In this document: in pieces, positions 26,670 through 36,954 of the stretch
Layout: the number at the start of each line of letters is the position of its first letter
How positions within the stretch are numbered: the first letter of the stretch is position 1
Assembly (NCBI RefSeq): GCF_900638025.1
Contig: NZ_LR134481.1
Location: forward strand, 1,364,001-1,428,000
DNA: 64,000 nt
From: Haemophilus parainfluenzae
GTDB lineage: Bacteria > Pseudomonadota > Gammaproteobacteria > Enterobacterales > Pasteurellaceae
Reading direction: 5' to 3'
Position numbers and translations under genes: made by a program
The notes under the pieces: generated by a model
Told to the model about the DNA's origin: nothing
Database searches by the model: none
What the model saw: only the letters and a program-made list of their open reading frames with translations

Positions 26670-28691
26670 ATGAGTTTACCAATCAATTTACTCATCACGG
26701 CCCTGTTGATTTATGTCGTAGGTGCGTTTATTTCGCTCGCAGTGAGACGAAACGAACAACTTTCAATCAATATATCCGGCGTGACCGGTGTACTTGCTGG
26801 AGTGTTAGGTATTGTTGCCTGCATCCCCGTTCTGATCAGCAGCGACACAGTCGTTGATGTTTTCAAAACCCCATTTGAATTTGCCTCGTTCTCCATCCGT
26901 ATTGACGGATTGGCAGCCTTTATGGTGTGTGTCATTTCTTTATTAGTTATTGTGACCGCACTTTATTCTTTCTCTTATGTAAAAGAATATAAAGGTAAAG
27001 GCGCAGGTTCCATGGGTTTCTTCATGAATTTATTTATCGCTTCCATGGTTGCGTTAGTTACCAGCGATAATGCGTTCTACTTCCTTGTATTCTTTGAAAT
27101 GATGTCATTGGCATCTTATTTCTTAGTCATTACCGAACAAGATGACAACGCCGTAAATGCAGGCTTGCTTTATTTCTTTATTGCGCATGCTGGTTCGGTA
27201 TTAATTATGATCGCCTTCTTCATTTTCTACTGCTATGCCGGTAGTTTTGAATTTAGCGCATTTCGTCAAACCACTTTGCCAGCACCGCTTGCCTTTACCG
27301 CTTTTATTTTGGCATTTTTAGGTTTTGGCGCCAAAGCAGGTATGATTCCATTACACAGCTGGTTACCGAAAGCTCACCCGGCTGCACCTTCTCATGCATC
27401 TGCAATGATGTCTGGTGTGATGGTAAAAATTGGTATTTTCGGGATCATTAAAGTGGGGATCGATCTTCTTGGCTCTACCAATGTTTGGTATGGCGTTATC
27501 GTACTCGGTTTCGGTGCAGTCTCTTCCGTACTCGGCGTACTTTATGCCTTGGCAGAACATGACATCAAAAAACTCTTGGCTTATCACACGGTAGAAAATA
27601 TCGGCATCATTATGATGGGTGTGGGCGTTGGTATGATTGGTATCGCAACACATCATCCTGTATTGGCTACTGTAGGCTTACTTGGTGGGTTATATCACTT
27701 ACTTAATCATGCCGTATTCAAAGGCTTGTTATTCTTAGGTGCAGGTTCTGTAATGTATCGCTTGCACACTAAAGACATGGACTTAATGGGTGGCTTAGGC
27801 AAACTTATGCCTTACACTGCATTCTGTTTCTTAATCGGTACCATGGCGATTTCTGCATTGCCACCGTTTAACGGTTTTGTCAGTGAATGGTTTACTTATC
27901 AATCCTTATTCACCTTAAGTCAAAGTGATGATTTCGTCTTAAAACTTGCCGGTCCAATTGCCATTATTATGTTGGCATTGACGGGTGCGTTAGCGGCACT
28001 TTGTTTCGTGAAAGTGTACGGCATCAGCTTTGGTGGTGCACCGCGTAGCGAAAAAGCAGCCAATGCACGTGAAGTGCCAAAACCAATGGTAATTGCGATG
28101 GCGGTATTAGCGTTATGTTGTGTATTGTTAGGTATGGGTGCATCTGTGGTAACGCCAATAATTGCGAAAATTTCGACCGCACTTGCTCACAGCGAGCCGC
28201 TAATGTTGGCTCAAAATGGTGTGGTGGTCGCGCAAGCTGAACCGCATACCGTGCTTTCAACACCGATGGTGACTATCATGCTATTGGCATTTTTCTTCTT
28301 GCCATTTAGTTTTTATGCCTTCACCAAAAATCAACGTTTATCCGATCGTGCAAAAGGCAATCCATGGGCTTGTGGTTACGCTTATGAACAAGATATGGCG
28401 GCTTCTGCGGGTAGTTTTACTCGTCCGTTACGTACGATTTTCAAACCGCTTTATACCTTGCGCGAAGTATTGGATCCTGCACCTTTAGGTGATAAAGGCA
28501 TCCAAGCGGTAATTAAAGGCGCAACAAAAACAGAACCTTTCTGGGAAGAAAAAGTGACCATGCCGATCGCTCGTTTTATTCCTTGGTTAGGAACTAAAAT
28601 CCAATGGTTGCAACAAGGTGATTTTCGTGTGTACTGCGTGTACTTCGTGATTGCCTTGGTGGCAATACTACTTTCCATTGCGTTGATGTAG
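26670..28691 (+). CDS. hyfB: Hydrogenase-4 component B, proton-pump-like membrane subunit
   Basis: 673 residues from the ATG at 26670 (GGAG seven bases upstream), against 672 for E. coli HyfB; a GTG at 26637 lacks a ribosome site. About sixteen membrane helices. The conserved core KAGMIPLHSWLPKAHPAAPSHASAMMSG and the lysine helix IKKLLAYHTVENIG place it with NuoL/M/N and Mrp antiporter-like subunits. It forms part of the inner-membrane arm of the hydrogenase and may move protons. An uptake sequence is near 26955 and another near 28176. Confidence 0.94.
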   Translation: MSLPINLLITALLIYVVGAFISLAVRRNEQLSINISGVTGVLAGVLGIVACIPVLISSDTVVDVFKTPFEFASFSIRIDGLAAFMVCVISLLVIVTALYSFSYVKEYKGKGAGSMGFFMNLFIASMVALVTSDNAFYFLVFFEMMSLASYFLVITEQDDNAVNAGLLYFFIAHAGSVLIMIAFFIFYCYAGSFEFSAFRQTTLPAPLAFTAFILAFLGFGAKAGMIPLHSWLPKAHPAAPSHASAMMSGVMVKIGIFGIIKVGIDLLGSTNVWYGVIVLGFGAVSSVLGVLYALAEHDIKKLLAYHTVENIGIIMMGVGVGMIGIATHHPVLATVGLLGGLYHLLNHAVFKGLLFLGAGSVMYRLHTKDMDLMGGLGKLMPYTAFCFLIGTMAISALPPFNGFVSEWFTYQSLFTLSQSDDFVLKLAGPIAIIMLALTGALAALCFVKVYGISFGGAPRSEKAANAREVPKPMVIAMAVLALCCVLLGMGASVVTPIIAKISTALAHSEPLMLAQNGVVVAQAEPHTVLSTPMVTIMLLAFFFLPFSFYAFTKNQRLSDRAKGNPWACGYAYEQDMAASAGSFTRPLRTIFKPLYTLREVLDPAPLGDKGIQAVIKGATKTEPFWEEKVTMPIARFIPWLGTKIQWLQQGDFRVYCVYFVIALVAILLSIALM

Positions 28692-28701
28692 GAGGTTGAA
28701 G

Positions 28702-29664
28702 ATGATTACGTTACCTTCAGAAATTGCAACATCTGCCGGAATGTTTGTTTTTGCCATTGTGCAAGCCTTGATTCTGCTTGCCCTTGCACCATTATTTTCC
28801 GGTATTTCACGTATGATCCGTGCTCGAATTCAATCTCGTCGCGGTCCAGGCGTGTTACAAGATTATCGTGACATTGTGAAATTAATGAAGCGCCAAAACA
28901 TTTGGCCAGACAATGCGGGTTGGGTTTCTAAAGTGATGCCTTATGTGCTAATTAGCACGGTGATGGTAGTTGCCATGAGCTTGCCTTTATTTACTCGTGT
29001 TGCACCATTTGGCGCTGGCAGTGATTTAATCACCGTGATTTACTTATTCGCCTTGTTCCGTTTCTTCTTCTCAATTGCAGGTTTGGATTCAAACAGCACA
29101 TTCTCAAGTTTAGGGGCGAGCCGTGAAGTCACATTGGGTGTTTTGGTGGAGCCAATTCTCATGTTGGCATTCCTTGTGATTGCTTTAATTGCGGGTTCAA
29201 CCAATTTTGCGGTTATCGGTAATGCGCTTTCCGAAAACACTTGGCAATATCCAATTGCGACAGTAATTGCTATTGCCGCAGCATTCTTCGCCGTGTTTAT
29301 TGAAATGGGTAAAATTCCATTCGATTTGGCAGAGGCTGAACAAGAATTACAAGAAGGTCCATTGACTGAATACTCTGGTCCGGCACTTGCCTTATTAAAA
29401 GTCGGCTTAAGCTTAAAATCAATGGTTGTAGCATCTATCTTTGTGAGCGTGTTGCTTCCGTTTGGTATCCCGACAGAGATGAGCTTAAGTGCGGTCATTT
29501 TAGGCGGTGTTTTATTCTTCGTGAAATTATTCGTAGTGTTCGTATTGGCTTGTGTCTTTGAAAATACACTCTCTCGTACCCGCTTTATGTTAACAGGACG
29601 TTTAACCGTAGTCGGCTTCGGCATTTCTGTGTTAGCGTTTGTATTTTACTTCACAGGGTTGTAA
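28702..29664 (+). CDS. hyfC: Hydrogenase-4 component C, NuoH-like membrane subunit
   Basis: 320 residues from the ATG at 28702, set six bases after GGAGG; a TTG at 28696 would overlap the ribosome site. About eight helices. The NuoH/HycD signature is present: RARIQSRRGPGVLQDYRDIVKL near the N-terminus and the acidic loop KIPFDLAEAEQELQEGP (about 206-222), which contacts the large subunit. It anchors the peripheral arm. It starts 10 bases after hyfB. Confidence 0.94.
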   Translation: MITLPSEIATSAGMFVFAIVQALILLALAPLFSGISRMIRARIQSRRGPGVLQDYRDIVKLMKRQNIWPDNAGWVSKVMPYVLISTVMVVAMSLPLFTRVAPFGAGSDLITVIYLFALFRFFFSIAGLDSNSTFSSLGASREVTLGVLVEPILMLAFLVIALIAGSTNFAVIGNALSENTWQYPIATVIAIAAAFFAVFIEMGKIPFDLAEAEQELQEGPLTEYSGPALALLKVGLSLKSMVVASIFVSVLLPFGIPTEMSLSAVILGGVLFFVKLFVVFVLACVFENTLSRTRFMLTGRLTVVGFGISVLAFVFYFTGL

Positions 29665-29675
29665 GGAGGACAAAT

Positions 29676-31121
29676 ATGGAACGTTTAGCTCTGATTACAA
29701 TCATTTTACCTTTCATCGGGGCGTTTATTGTTGGTTTGAACAAAAAACACTTTGCTCAAATTGCCACTGTATTTGCAGCGCTTGCTACGTTAGGAACCAT
29801 GTTAGTTGCTGGACAATGGTTTGCCGATGGCCATCAAAGTGTCACTTATGACATTGTCGCGTTTGATAAAACCGCGATCTTTGGTGTCACTCTTGATGCA
29901 GTCAGTACATTAATTGCCTTTGCTGTTGTGGCCTTAGGTTTCTTAATCTGCTTATATTCTTGTGGTTACTTAACCGATAAAAACCGCGAACATCCACATA
30001 ACGGATTACCACGTTTTTACGCGTTCTTGCTTATTTTTATCGGTGCCATGGCGGGCTTGGTGTATTCCTCAACTTTAGCCGGACAATTGTTGTTCTTCGA
30101 AATTACTGGGGGATGTTCTTGGGCATTAATCAGTTATTATCAAACACCAAAAGCGCAAGCCGCTGCGATGAAAGCGTTGATTATCACCCATGTGGGGGCA
30201 ATCGGGTTATATATCGCCGCAGCCTATTTATTTAGCCAATCAGGTACTTTCTCGATTACTGCGTTAGAACATTTAGATCCGAGTGCGAAAACAATCGTGT
30301 TATTCGGTGTGATGTTTGCCGCATGGGGTAAATCAGCACAATTACCAATGCAAATTTGGTTGCCGAATGCGATGGAAGCACCAACACCGGTGAGTGCGTA
30401 TTTGCACGCCGCATCAATGGTAAAAGTTGGGGTATATATTTTCGCTCGCTCTGTTATGTCTGCTGGTGAGATTCCACATATTGTGGGTGAAGTCGGCATC
30501 ATCATGGCGATGATTACTTTAATTTACGGCTTCTTGATGTACTTGCCACAAACTGACTTAAAACGTTTATTGGCGTATTCAACCATTACCCAACTGTCTT
30601 ATATTTTCATTGGGATTTCTCTTGCTGCATTAGGTTCTAAATTGGCCTTTGTTGCAGCGATTAGCTACATCTTCAACCATGCTTTCGCGAAAAGCTTATT
30701 CTTCTTGGTTGCGGGTTCATTAAGTTATGCGACAGGAACTCGTTCTATGCCATTACTACAAGGCATTATGCGTACAATGCCAGTGGTAGGGGCTGGATTT
30801 GGTGTTGCGGCTTTGGCTATTGCCGGGGTACCACCGTTTAACGGATTCTTCAGTAAATATCCATTATTTGCGGCCGGATTTGAATTAGGCCATGAATATG
30901 GTTGGATTACTTGGTTAATGGTGCTTGCTTTAGTTGAATCTACCGCGACATTCGTATGGTTGTTGTATAAATTCGGACAATGTGTCATCGGTAAACCATC
31001 AGAAGCGGTTGCCAATGCACAACCTATACCATTCTCTATGCGCTTCGTATTAATTGTATTAATGGTGATGTCCGTGGTGTCCAGTTTTATCGCCGCATAT
31101 TGGTTAGGTTTGGCTGGTTAG
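29676..31121 (+). CDS. hyfD: Hydrogenase-4 component D, NuoL/M-like membrane subunit
   Basis: 481 residues, against 479 for E. coli HyfD. About fourteen helices. The antiporter-like core is WGKSAQLPMQIWLPNAMEAPTPVSAYLHAASMVK, with the lysine helix LKRLLAYSTITQLSYI. hyfD together with hyfE and hyfF distinguishes hydrogenase-4 from hydrogenase-3, which has only one such subunit. An AAGGAGG site precedes the start; 11 bases separate it from hyfC. Confidence 0.94.
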   Translation: MERLALITIILPFIGAFIVGLNKKHFAQIATVFAALATLGTMLVAGQWFADGHQSVTYDIVAFDKTAIFGVTLDAVSTLIAFAVVALGFLICLYSCGYLTDKNREHPHNGLPRFYAFLLIFIGAMAGLVYSSTLAGQLLFFEITGGCSWALISYYQTPKAQAAAMKALIITHVGAIGLYIAAAYLFSQSGTFSITALEHLDPSAKTIVLFGVMFAAWGKSAQLPMQIWLPNAMEAPTPVSAYLHAASMVKVGVYIFARSVMSAGEIPHIVGEVGIIMAMITLIYGFLMYLPQTDLKRLLAYSTITQLSYIFIGISLAALGSKLAFVAAISYIFNHAFAKSLFFLVAGSLSYATGTRSMPLLQGIMRTMPVVGAGFGVAALAIAGVPPFNGFFSKYPLFAAGFELGHEYGWITWLMVLALVESTATFVWLLYKFGQCVIGKPSEAVANAQPIPFSMRFVLIVLMVMSVVSSFIAAYWLGLAG

Positions 31122-31136
31122 GTTAAGGAGGAATCT

Positions 31137-31775
31137 ATGTTAATGATAAATGGACTTGCGTGTTTACTCATTATTACCTCTCTTTGCGTAATTATGGTTC
31201 GAACCGCCAAAAAAGCTGCGTTATTTTACAGTTTGCAATCGTTGGTGTTGGTATTACTGTTTGTCTATCTTGCCAATGAAATGCAAGCCCATGAACTTTA
31301 TATGTGGTCAATTAGCGCATTTATTACCAAAGTATTTTTGGTGCCAGCAATTTTAATCTATGCGATGAAAAAAGTTGATGAAAGTCAAACTCCAGCTGGA
31401 ATAAATGTCGCTTGGTTGATCCCGATCACAGCAGTGATAGTGACATTGTGCTACTTTGTCGTTGTCCCAATCGATTTGCCGTTGGTTGCCCATCTTAAAC
31501 CGGCATTATCAGTGTCATTAAGTCACTTCTTATTAGGTTTAGTGTGCATTGTTAGCCAACGCAATATCGTAAAACAAGTATTCGGTTATTGTTTGATGGA
31601 AAACGGTTCTCATCTCACATTAGCCTTATTGGCAAATAAAGCACCTGAGTTAGTGGAAATCGGAATTGCCACAGATGCTATCTTTGCCGTCATCATAATG
31701 GTGGTGTTGGTAAACAAAATTTACCGCACATTCCACTCATTAGATGCAAAACAACTTATGAGTTTGAAGGGGTAA
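31137..31775 (+). CDS. hyfE: Hydrogenase-4 component E, membrane subunit
   Basis: 212 residues, against 216 in E. coli. Seven hydrophobic helices; two NuoK-like segments in tandem, including the buried Glu of NEMQAHELYMW and the late GYCLMENGSHLTLALLA. Strong AAGGAGG ribosome site. The gene lies between hyfD and hyfF, the family's normal order. It probably links the antiporter-like subunits in the membrane arm. Confidence 0.92.
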   Translation: MLMINGLACLLIITSLCVIMVRTAKKAALFYSLQSLVLVLLFVYLANEMQAHELYMWSISAFITKVFLVPAILIYAMKKVDESQTPAGINVAWLIPITAVIVTLCYFVVVPIDLPLVAHLKPALSVSLSHFLLGLVCIVSQRNIVKQVFGYCLMENGSHLTLALLANKAPELVEIGIATDAIFAVIIMVVLVNKIYRTFHSLDAKQLMSLKG

Positions 31776-31779
31776 CGCT

Positions 31780-33318
31780 ATGTATGAACAATGGATAATC
31801 GCGTTATTAATCGCACCTTTAGCAATATCACTTGCCAGTTTCGCTTGTGGCGTGACAAAAACACGGACAATTTGTACCGCACTTCATGTTACAGGTTTGA
31901 TTTTGATGTTGGCATTCACCTTACAAATTATTAATGGTGTGCTGACTCAGGGAGAAATCAGTGCATTACATAACTGGGTTTACATCGACAGTCTATCTGC
32001 TATTTTCTTAGGTCTTATCGCTATTGTTGGGACTTTAGCGGGTATTTATTCTATCGGCTATATCGGTACTGAATATCGAGAAGGCCATCTTGATTTGAAA
32101 ACATATTGCAATTATTACGGCTTTTTGCATTTGTTTTTCTTCACTATGATTATTTCTGTGATCACCAATAATGTGATTTTAATGTGGGCAGCCATTGAAG
32201 CAACTACATTAAGTTCTGCGTTCTTGGTTGGCACATATAAACAAAAAACTTCTCTTGAAGCCGCATGGAAATACATCATTATTTGTTCAGTTGGGGTGGC
32301 GTTTGGATTGTATGGCACAATTTTAACGTTCTCTAATGGTACGAATCTTTTGGCGGATCCAAGCCAAGCTATTTTCTGGACAGAAATCAATCAACAGGCA
32401 GCGGGTTTGAACCCGATGCTTATGTATCTTGCTTTTGCCTTTATTTTGGTTGGCTTTGGTACTAAGTGCGGTCTATTTCCAATGCATACTTGGTTATCTG
32501 ATGCGCACAGTGAGGCACCAAGTCCTGTGAGTGCGATTTTATCAGCGGTATTATTGAACTGTGCCATGTTGGTGGTATTGCGCTACTACATCTTAGTTTC
32601 TAAAGCAGTTGGTCCAACTTACCCTCAAACCTTATTATTGGTATTCGGTTTACTTTCTGTATTGGTTGCGGCCTTGTTTATTATCGTTCAATTCGACATC
32701 AAACGCTTATTGGCATACTCCAGTATTGAAAACATGGGTTTAATTAGCTTTGCTTTTGGTTTAGGTGGTCCAATAGGCGTATTTGCTGGGTTATTACATA
32801 CCATTAACCATAGCTTGGCGAAAACCTTGCTGTTCTGTGCTTCAGGTAACATTTTATTGAAATACAAAACCCGTGATATGAACCAAGTACGTGGTTTATG
32901 GCGTGTGGCACCAATGACAGCAGTATTATTTGCCGGTGGTGCATTAGCACTAGGTGGTATTCCACCATTTAACGTGTTCGTCAGTGAATTCAGTATTGCG
33001 GTTGCCGGTATTTACGCAGGTAAAACTTGGTTGGTCGTTTTCTGTTTAATTTTACTCACTATTGTGTTAGCTGGATTGTCTTTAATGGTATTAAAAACTG
33101 TATTAGGCAAACAGCCAGATAATGTTGAAGTGGGAGATGTGAACAAAATTTCACTCGTGGCGATGGCAATTTTATTGTTATTCATGTTTATTATGGGTAT
33201 TCATATTGCCGAACCAATTTTGCAGTTATTAAAAAGTGCGGTCGGAATTGTACTCGGATCTGAACACGTGTCTTTTGGTGAAATGTTAGTTTTACCTTGG
33301 CAAAGTTTAGCACAATGA
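31780..33318 (+). CDS. hyfF: Hydrogenase-4 component F, NuoN/M-like membrane subunit
   Basis: 512 residues, against 526 in E. coli. Around fourteen helices. The core KCGLFPMHTWLSDAHSEAPSPVSAILSAVLLN and the lysine helix DIKRLLAYSSIENMGLIS are typical. It starts 4 bases after hyfE, and its stop overlaps the ribosome-site region of hyfG. Uptake sequences are near 31877, 32465 and 33236, the densest cluster of the operon. Proton translocation is inferred from the family. Confidence 0.93.
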   Translation: MYEQWIIALLIAPLAISLASFACGVTKTRTICTALHVTGLILMLAFTLQIINGVLTQGEISALHNWVYIDSLSAIFLGLIAIVGTLAGIYSIGYIGTEYREGHLDLKTYCNYYGFLHLFFFTMIISVITNNVILMWAAIEATTLSSAFLVGTYKQKTSLEAAWKYIIICSVGVAFGLYGTILTFSNGTNLLADPSQAIFWTEINQQAAGLNPMLMYLAFAFILVGFGTKCGLFPMHTWLSDAHSEAPSPVSAILSAVLLNCAMLVVLRYYILVSKAVGPTYPQTLLLVFGLLSVLVAALFIIVQFDIKRLLAYSSIENMGLISFAFGLGGPIGVFAGLLHTINHSLAKTLLFCASGNILLKYKTRDMNQVRGLWRVAPMTAVLFAGGALALGGIPPFNVFVSEFSIAVAGIYAGKTWLVVFCLILLTIVLAGLSLMVLKTVLGKQPDNVEVGDVNKISLVAMAILLLFMFIMGIHIAEPILQLLKSAVGIVLGSEHVSFGEMLVLPWQSLAQ

Positions 33319-33338
33319 TCGACAGGAGGGATAAATAT

Positions 33339-35069
33339 ATGGAATTAACTAAAAATACATCAGTCGATCCAGCCAAAATGATTGGCAAAAATTATATTGA
33401 AGCAGTCGATGCAAAATTTCCAAATACTATTTTGGATGAGGAGTGGTCAACACCCAATCAGGTTACGCTTACCGTAAAAACGAATATGTTGCCTGATGTG
33501 GTGGAATATCTCTATTACCAACATGACGGTTGGTTGCCTTTAGTATTCGGGAATGATGAACGCTCAATCCATGGCAATTATGCAGTGTACTACGTGCTTT
33601 CCATGGAAGGGGAAGTGAAAACTTTTATCACTATTAAGGCCTTAGTTGATCCTGTGAGCTTAGAATTTCCGTCTGTGACACCAAAAGTCAAAGCGGCTGT
33701 CTGGGGTGAGCGCGAATTGTTCGATATGTACGGCTTAAAAGCGGTTGGCTTGCCTGATCAACGCCGTTTGGTATTGCCGGACGATTGGCCGGATGATCTG
33801 TATCCATTACGTAAAGACTCTATGGATTATCGTTTACGTCCTGATCCGACAACCGCGACAGAAACATACGAATTTATTAACGAAAAAGGCGAAGCACGTA
33901 TCGTTCCACTTGGCCCGTTACATATCACTTCGGATGAACCAGGACATTTCCGTTTGTTCGTGGATGGGGAAGATATCATTGATGCGGACTATCGTTTGTT
34001 CTATGTGCACCGTGGTATGGAAAAATTGGCCGAAACCCGTATGGATTACGACCAAGTTAACTTCCTTGCTGACCGTGTGTGTGGGATTTGTGGTTTCACA
34101 CATAGTGTAGCCTACGCCAACTCTGTAGAAAGTGCTTTAGGGATTAAAATTCCACAACGAGCTGAATGGATCCGTGCGATTTTATTAGAAGTAGAACGTT
34201 TACACAGCCACTTATTAAACTTAGGTCTATCTAGCCACTTTACCGGCTTTGATACTGGCTTTATGCAATTTTTCCGTGTTCGTGAGAAATCCATGACATT
34301 AGCGGAAGTATTAACTGGTGCGCGTAAAACCTATGGTATTAACCTTATCGGTGGTGTGCGTCGTGATATGTTGAAACACCAACGTGAGCAATGTATCAAA
34401 CTTATCGGCGAAATGCGTGAAGAACTCAAAACCTTAACCGATATTTTATTAAATACACCGAATATGGAACAACGTACGGTGGGTGTCGGTGTCTTGGCAA
34501 AAGATATCGCGCGTGACTTTAGCCCGGTTGGTCCAATGATTCGTGGTTCTGGCTTTGCGCGTGATGTGCGTAAAGTACATCCATTCTCTGGTTATGGCGA
34601 TATCCCTTTCAATCTCTTCACTGAAGCAAATGGCGACGTGTTATCCCGTGTGAAAGTGCGGATTAATGAAGTATTTGAATCTATGAATATCATTGATTAC
34701 ATGGTGGATAATTTGCCAAGTGGTGAAATCTTAAAAGAAGGTTTCAATTATACGCCTGGACGTTTTGCTTTAGGGATTACCGAAGCTCCACGTGGCGAAG
34801 ATATTCACTGGTCAATGCTAGGCGACAACCAAAAACTTTTCCGTTGGCGTTGTCGTGCTGCCACTTATGCTAACTGGCCAACCTTACGCTACATGTTGCG
34901 TGGCAATACAGTGTCTGATGCACCACTTATTATTGGTAGTCTTGACCCTTGTTATTCTTGTACCGACCGTGTCACTGTGGTGGATGTGCGTAAACGCAAA
35001 GCGAAAACCGTAGATTACAAAGAAATTGAACGCTACGGTATCGAACGTAAAAATTCACCATTGAAATAG
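33339..35069 (+). CDS. hyfG: Hydrogenase-4 large subunit precursor, [NiFe] catalytic subunit
   Basis: 576 residues from the ATG at 33339 (AGGAGGG eight bases upstream). The N-terminal ~170 residues are NuoC-like; the rest is the NuoD/HycE-like catalytic domain. Nickel-iron ligands: Cys248 and Cys251 in RVCGICG, and Cys538 and Cys541 in DPCYSC. After TDR (Arg544) exactly 32 residues follow, the same length as the HycE tail removed by HycI during maturation. The protein therefore carries a processable tail, and the matching protease is encoded downstream. It reduces protons to H2 (or the reverse) on the cytoplasmic face. Confidence 0.96.
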   Translation: MELTKNTSVDPAKMIGKNYIEAVDAKFPNTILDEEWSTPNQVTLTVKTNMLPDVVEYLYYQHDGWLPLVFGNDERSIHGNYAVYYVLSMEGEVKTFITIKALVDPVSLEFPSVTPKVKAAVWGERELFDMYGLKAVGLPDQRRLVLPDDWPDDLYPLRKDSMDYRLRPDPTTATETYEFINEKGEARIVPLGPLHITSDEPGHFRLFVDGEDIIDADYRLFYVHRGMEKLAETRMDYDQVNFLADRVCGICGFTHSVAYANSVESALGIKIPQRAEWIRAILLEVERLHSHLLNLGLSSHFTGFDTGFMQFFRVREKSMTLAEVLTGARKTYGINLIGGVRRDMLKHQREQCIKLIGEMREELKTLTDILLNTPNMEQRTVGVGVLAKDIARDFSPVGPMIRGSGFARDVRKVHPFSGYGDIPFNLFTEANGDVLSRVKVRINEVFESMNIIDYMVDNLPSGEILKEGFNYTPGRFALGITEAPRGEDIHWSMLGDNQKLFRWRCRAATYANWPTLRYMLRGNTVSDAPLIIGSLDPCYSCTDRVTVVDVRKRKAKTVDYKEIERYGIERKNSPLK

Positions 35070-35081
35070 GGGAGGCGGAAA

Positions 35082-35729
35082 ATGTTTAAATTACTAAAAA
35101 CGGTATTTAAAGCAGGTGATGTCACCACCAAATATCCGTTCAAACCTTATGAAGTCGATGATGATTTTAGAGGAAAACCAGAACTTAATTCTGATCAATG
35201 TATTGTCTGCGCGGCTTGTACCATTGCCTGTCCAGCCAATGCGTTGACCATGAGAACGGATCCGGTGACAGGTGAACGTACATGGTCGTTATTTCTTGGT
35301 CGTTGTATTTTCTGTGGTCGTTGTGAAGAAGTTTGCCCAACTAAGGCGATTCGCTTATCACAAGATTTTGAACTCTCAGTGACCAATAAACAGGATCTTT
35401 TCCAAGAAACCACCTTTGCTACTGTAACTTGTCAGGAATGTGGTAAACCGTTTATTTCTTATAAAGAATTGAATTACACCATTGATTTATTCAAACAAAC
35501 TTTGGATAAACCTGAATTAGTGAAACAAAAATTGGCGGAGTTGCATACTTGTCCGGTTTGTAAACGTCAGCACAGCTTAGAAAAAACCGCGAATATGGAA
35601 TCCAATATGCGGATGAAGTTAATCGACTTTAAAGAGCCGGTTCGCTTGAATTTTAAAAAAGCGCTCGAGCAACGAGAACAAAGTGCGGTTGATTTACCTA
35701 ACGTTTTAGCAGGAGGCGAAAGACGATGA
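35082..35729 (+). CDS. hyfH: Hydrogenase-4 component H, NuoI-like ferredoxin subunit
   Basis: 215 residues, about 35 longer than E. coli HyfH/HycF because of a C-terminal extension. Two [4Fe-4S] motifs: [12 protein letters not shown] (about 40-51) and [12 protein letters not shown] (about 74-85). Two CxxC pairs follow (CQECG and CPVC), also seen in HycF, perhaps a zinc site. The extension contains an in-frame uptake sequence (35681). It carries electrons towards HyfI. Its stop overlaps the hyfI start (ATGA). Confidence 0.93.
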   Translation: MFKLLKTVFKAGDVTTKYPFKPYEVDDDFRGKPELNSDQCIVCAACTIACPANALTMRTDPVTGERTWSLFLGRCIFCGRCEEVCPTKAIRLSQDFELSVTNKQDLFQETTFATVTCQECGKPFISYKELNYTIDLFKQTLDKPELVKQKLAELHTCPVCKRQHSLEKTANMESNMRMKLIDFKEPVRLNFKKALEQREQSAVDLPNVLAGGERR

Positions 35730-36502
35730 ACACACAAATTCCAATGCCGGTCAATGGCATATCAACGCCATTTAGTATTGATGAAAATATTGCCAAAATG
35801 AAACAAACGTTGCTGAAAGATATTCAACGTTCAGCTTACGTTTATCGTGTGGACTGCGGTGGTTGTAATGGGTGTGAAATCGAAATTTTCAGTACCATTA
35901 CGCCAACATTCGATGCGGAACGTTTTGGTATTAAAGTGGTAGCCTCACCTCGTCATGCGGACATTTTATTGTTCACCGGTGCAGTTACCCGTGCAATGCG
36001 TACGCCAGCAATGCGAGCTTACCAAGCTGCGCCTGATCCAAAAATCTGTATCGCTTACGGAGCTTGCGGTTGCGGCGGTGGTATTTTCCACGATCTCTAT
36101 TGTGTATGGGGTGGTTCTGACCAAATCGTACCGGTTGATGTGTATATTCCTGGTTGTCCACCAACTCCTGCAGCGACCATTTATGGATTCGCGGTAGCAC
36201 TTGGTTTGCTTGATCAAAAGCTCAAAGGTAAACAAGAAAAAGCTGATCCTAACGCAGAAGCTAAATTACGTTTCCCAACTATTCCGTTGGATTTGCGTAT
36301 TAGTCTTGAACGTGAAGCCCGTCGTCTTGCCGGTTATCGTCAAGGTGGCAACATCGCTAACCAATTTATGGCAATGATGACAGAAAATGACAAAGTGCCA
36401 TTTGGTGTACGTTTAGGTGAATATCTAGAACGCGAAGCCGATCCGCGTTTAAGCGAAATTGTCAATCGTTTGCATGCGATTAGTCTGCCGTTTTCGGGAT
36501 AA
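35726..36502 (+). CDS. hyfI: Hydrogenase-4 small subunit, NuoB-like
   Basis: 258 residues, against 252 in E. coli. The proximal [4Fe-4S] cluster ligands are CGGCNGCE (about 44-51), the Cys of YGACGCGGG and the Cys of PGCPPTP. It relays electrons to the NiFe site in HyfG. Its ATG overlaps the hyfH TGA, so translation is coupled. A hairpin separates it from hyfJ. Confidence 0.95.
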   Translation: MNTQIPMPVNGISTPFSIDENIAKMKQTLLKDIQRSAYVYRVDCGGCNGCEIEIFSTITPTFDAERFGIKVVASPRHADILLFTGAVTRAMRTPAMRAYQAAPDPKICIAYGACGCGGGIFHDLYCVWGGSDQIVPVDVYIPGCPPTPAATIYGFAVALGLLDQKLKGKQEKADPNAEAKLRFPTIPLDLRISLEREARRLAGYRQGGNIANQFMAMMTENDKVPFGVRLGEYLEREADPRLSEIVNRLHAISLPFSG

Positions 36503-36510
36503 TTAATGAT

Positions 36511-36528
36511 GGGGCAAGTGATTGCCCC
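36511..36528 (+). other. Small hairpin between hyfI and hyfJ
   Basis: GGGGCAA and TTGCCCC form a 7-bp GC-rich stem with a 4-base loop. No T run follows, so it is more likely an mRNA stability or attenuation element that marks the boundary between structural and maturation genes. Confidence 0.4.
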
Positions 36529-36546
36529 TATAAAAATGGGAATGTT

Positions 36547-36954
36547 ATGACAACGAAAGTCTTTTTCTATTTATTAAATGAACGTTTCGTCGAAAATGAT
36601 GAACAGGTGCCAGAGCAAGCAAAACAGGTGATGTATTACTCTTTGGCGATAGGTCACCATGTTGGCGTAATTGATTGTTTTAAAAAATTACTGGTTTGCG
36701 ATTACGATGCTTATCAACGTTTTGTAGATAGCTTTCCAGAAGGGGATGCTAAACGTAAATTTGCCGGCTTAATACGATTCGGTGAAATCGTGATTGATTC
36801 TAGCCATGTCAATTTATTGGCGAAAGCGATGGATGAAAATAAAGCAAATTTCACCCCAGAACATCAAGAGTGGGTCGAAATTCTGATGAATACGTTAGCA
36901 TCAATTCAGCGTGAACCTGTGATGTATATTATGGTGAAACGTCGTGACGAATAA
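36547..36954 (+). CDS. hyfJ: Formate hydrogenlyase maturation protein HycH/HyfJ
   Basis: 135 residues, against 137 for E. coli HyfJ. Characteristic segments are VFFYLLNERFV at the start, QVMYYSLAIGHHVGVIDCF and the end VMYIMVKRRDE. HycH is needed for maturation of the hydrogenase large subunit; its exact activity is not known. It lies 44 bases after hyfI and overlaps the start of hycI by 11 bases. Confidence 0.9.
   Translation: MTTKVFFYLLNERFVENDEQVPEQAKQVMYYSLAIGHHVGVIDCFKKLLVCDYDAYQRFVDSFPEGDAKRKFAGLIRFGEIVIDSSHVNLLAKAMDENKANFTPEHQEWVEILMNTLASIQREPVMYIMVKRRDE

Noticed and set aside
29040..29624. 194-codon frame antisense to hyfC
   Set aside because: It lies wholly inside a well-identified gene, shows no family features and has no ribosome site; it reflects codon bias of the membrane protein on the other strand.
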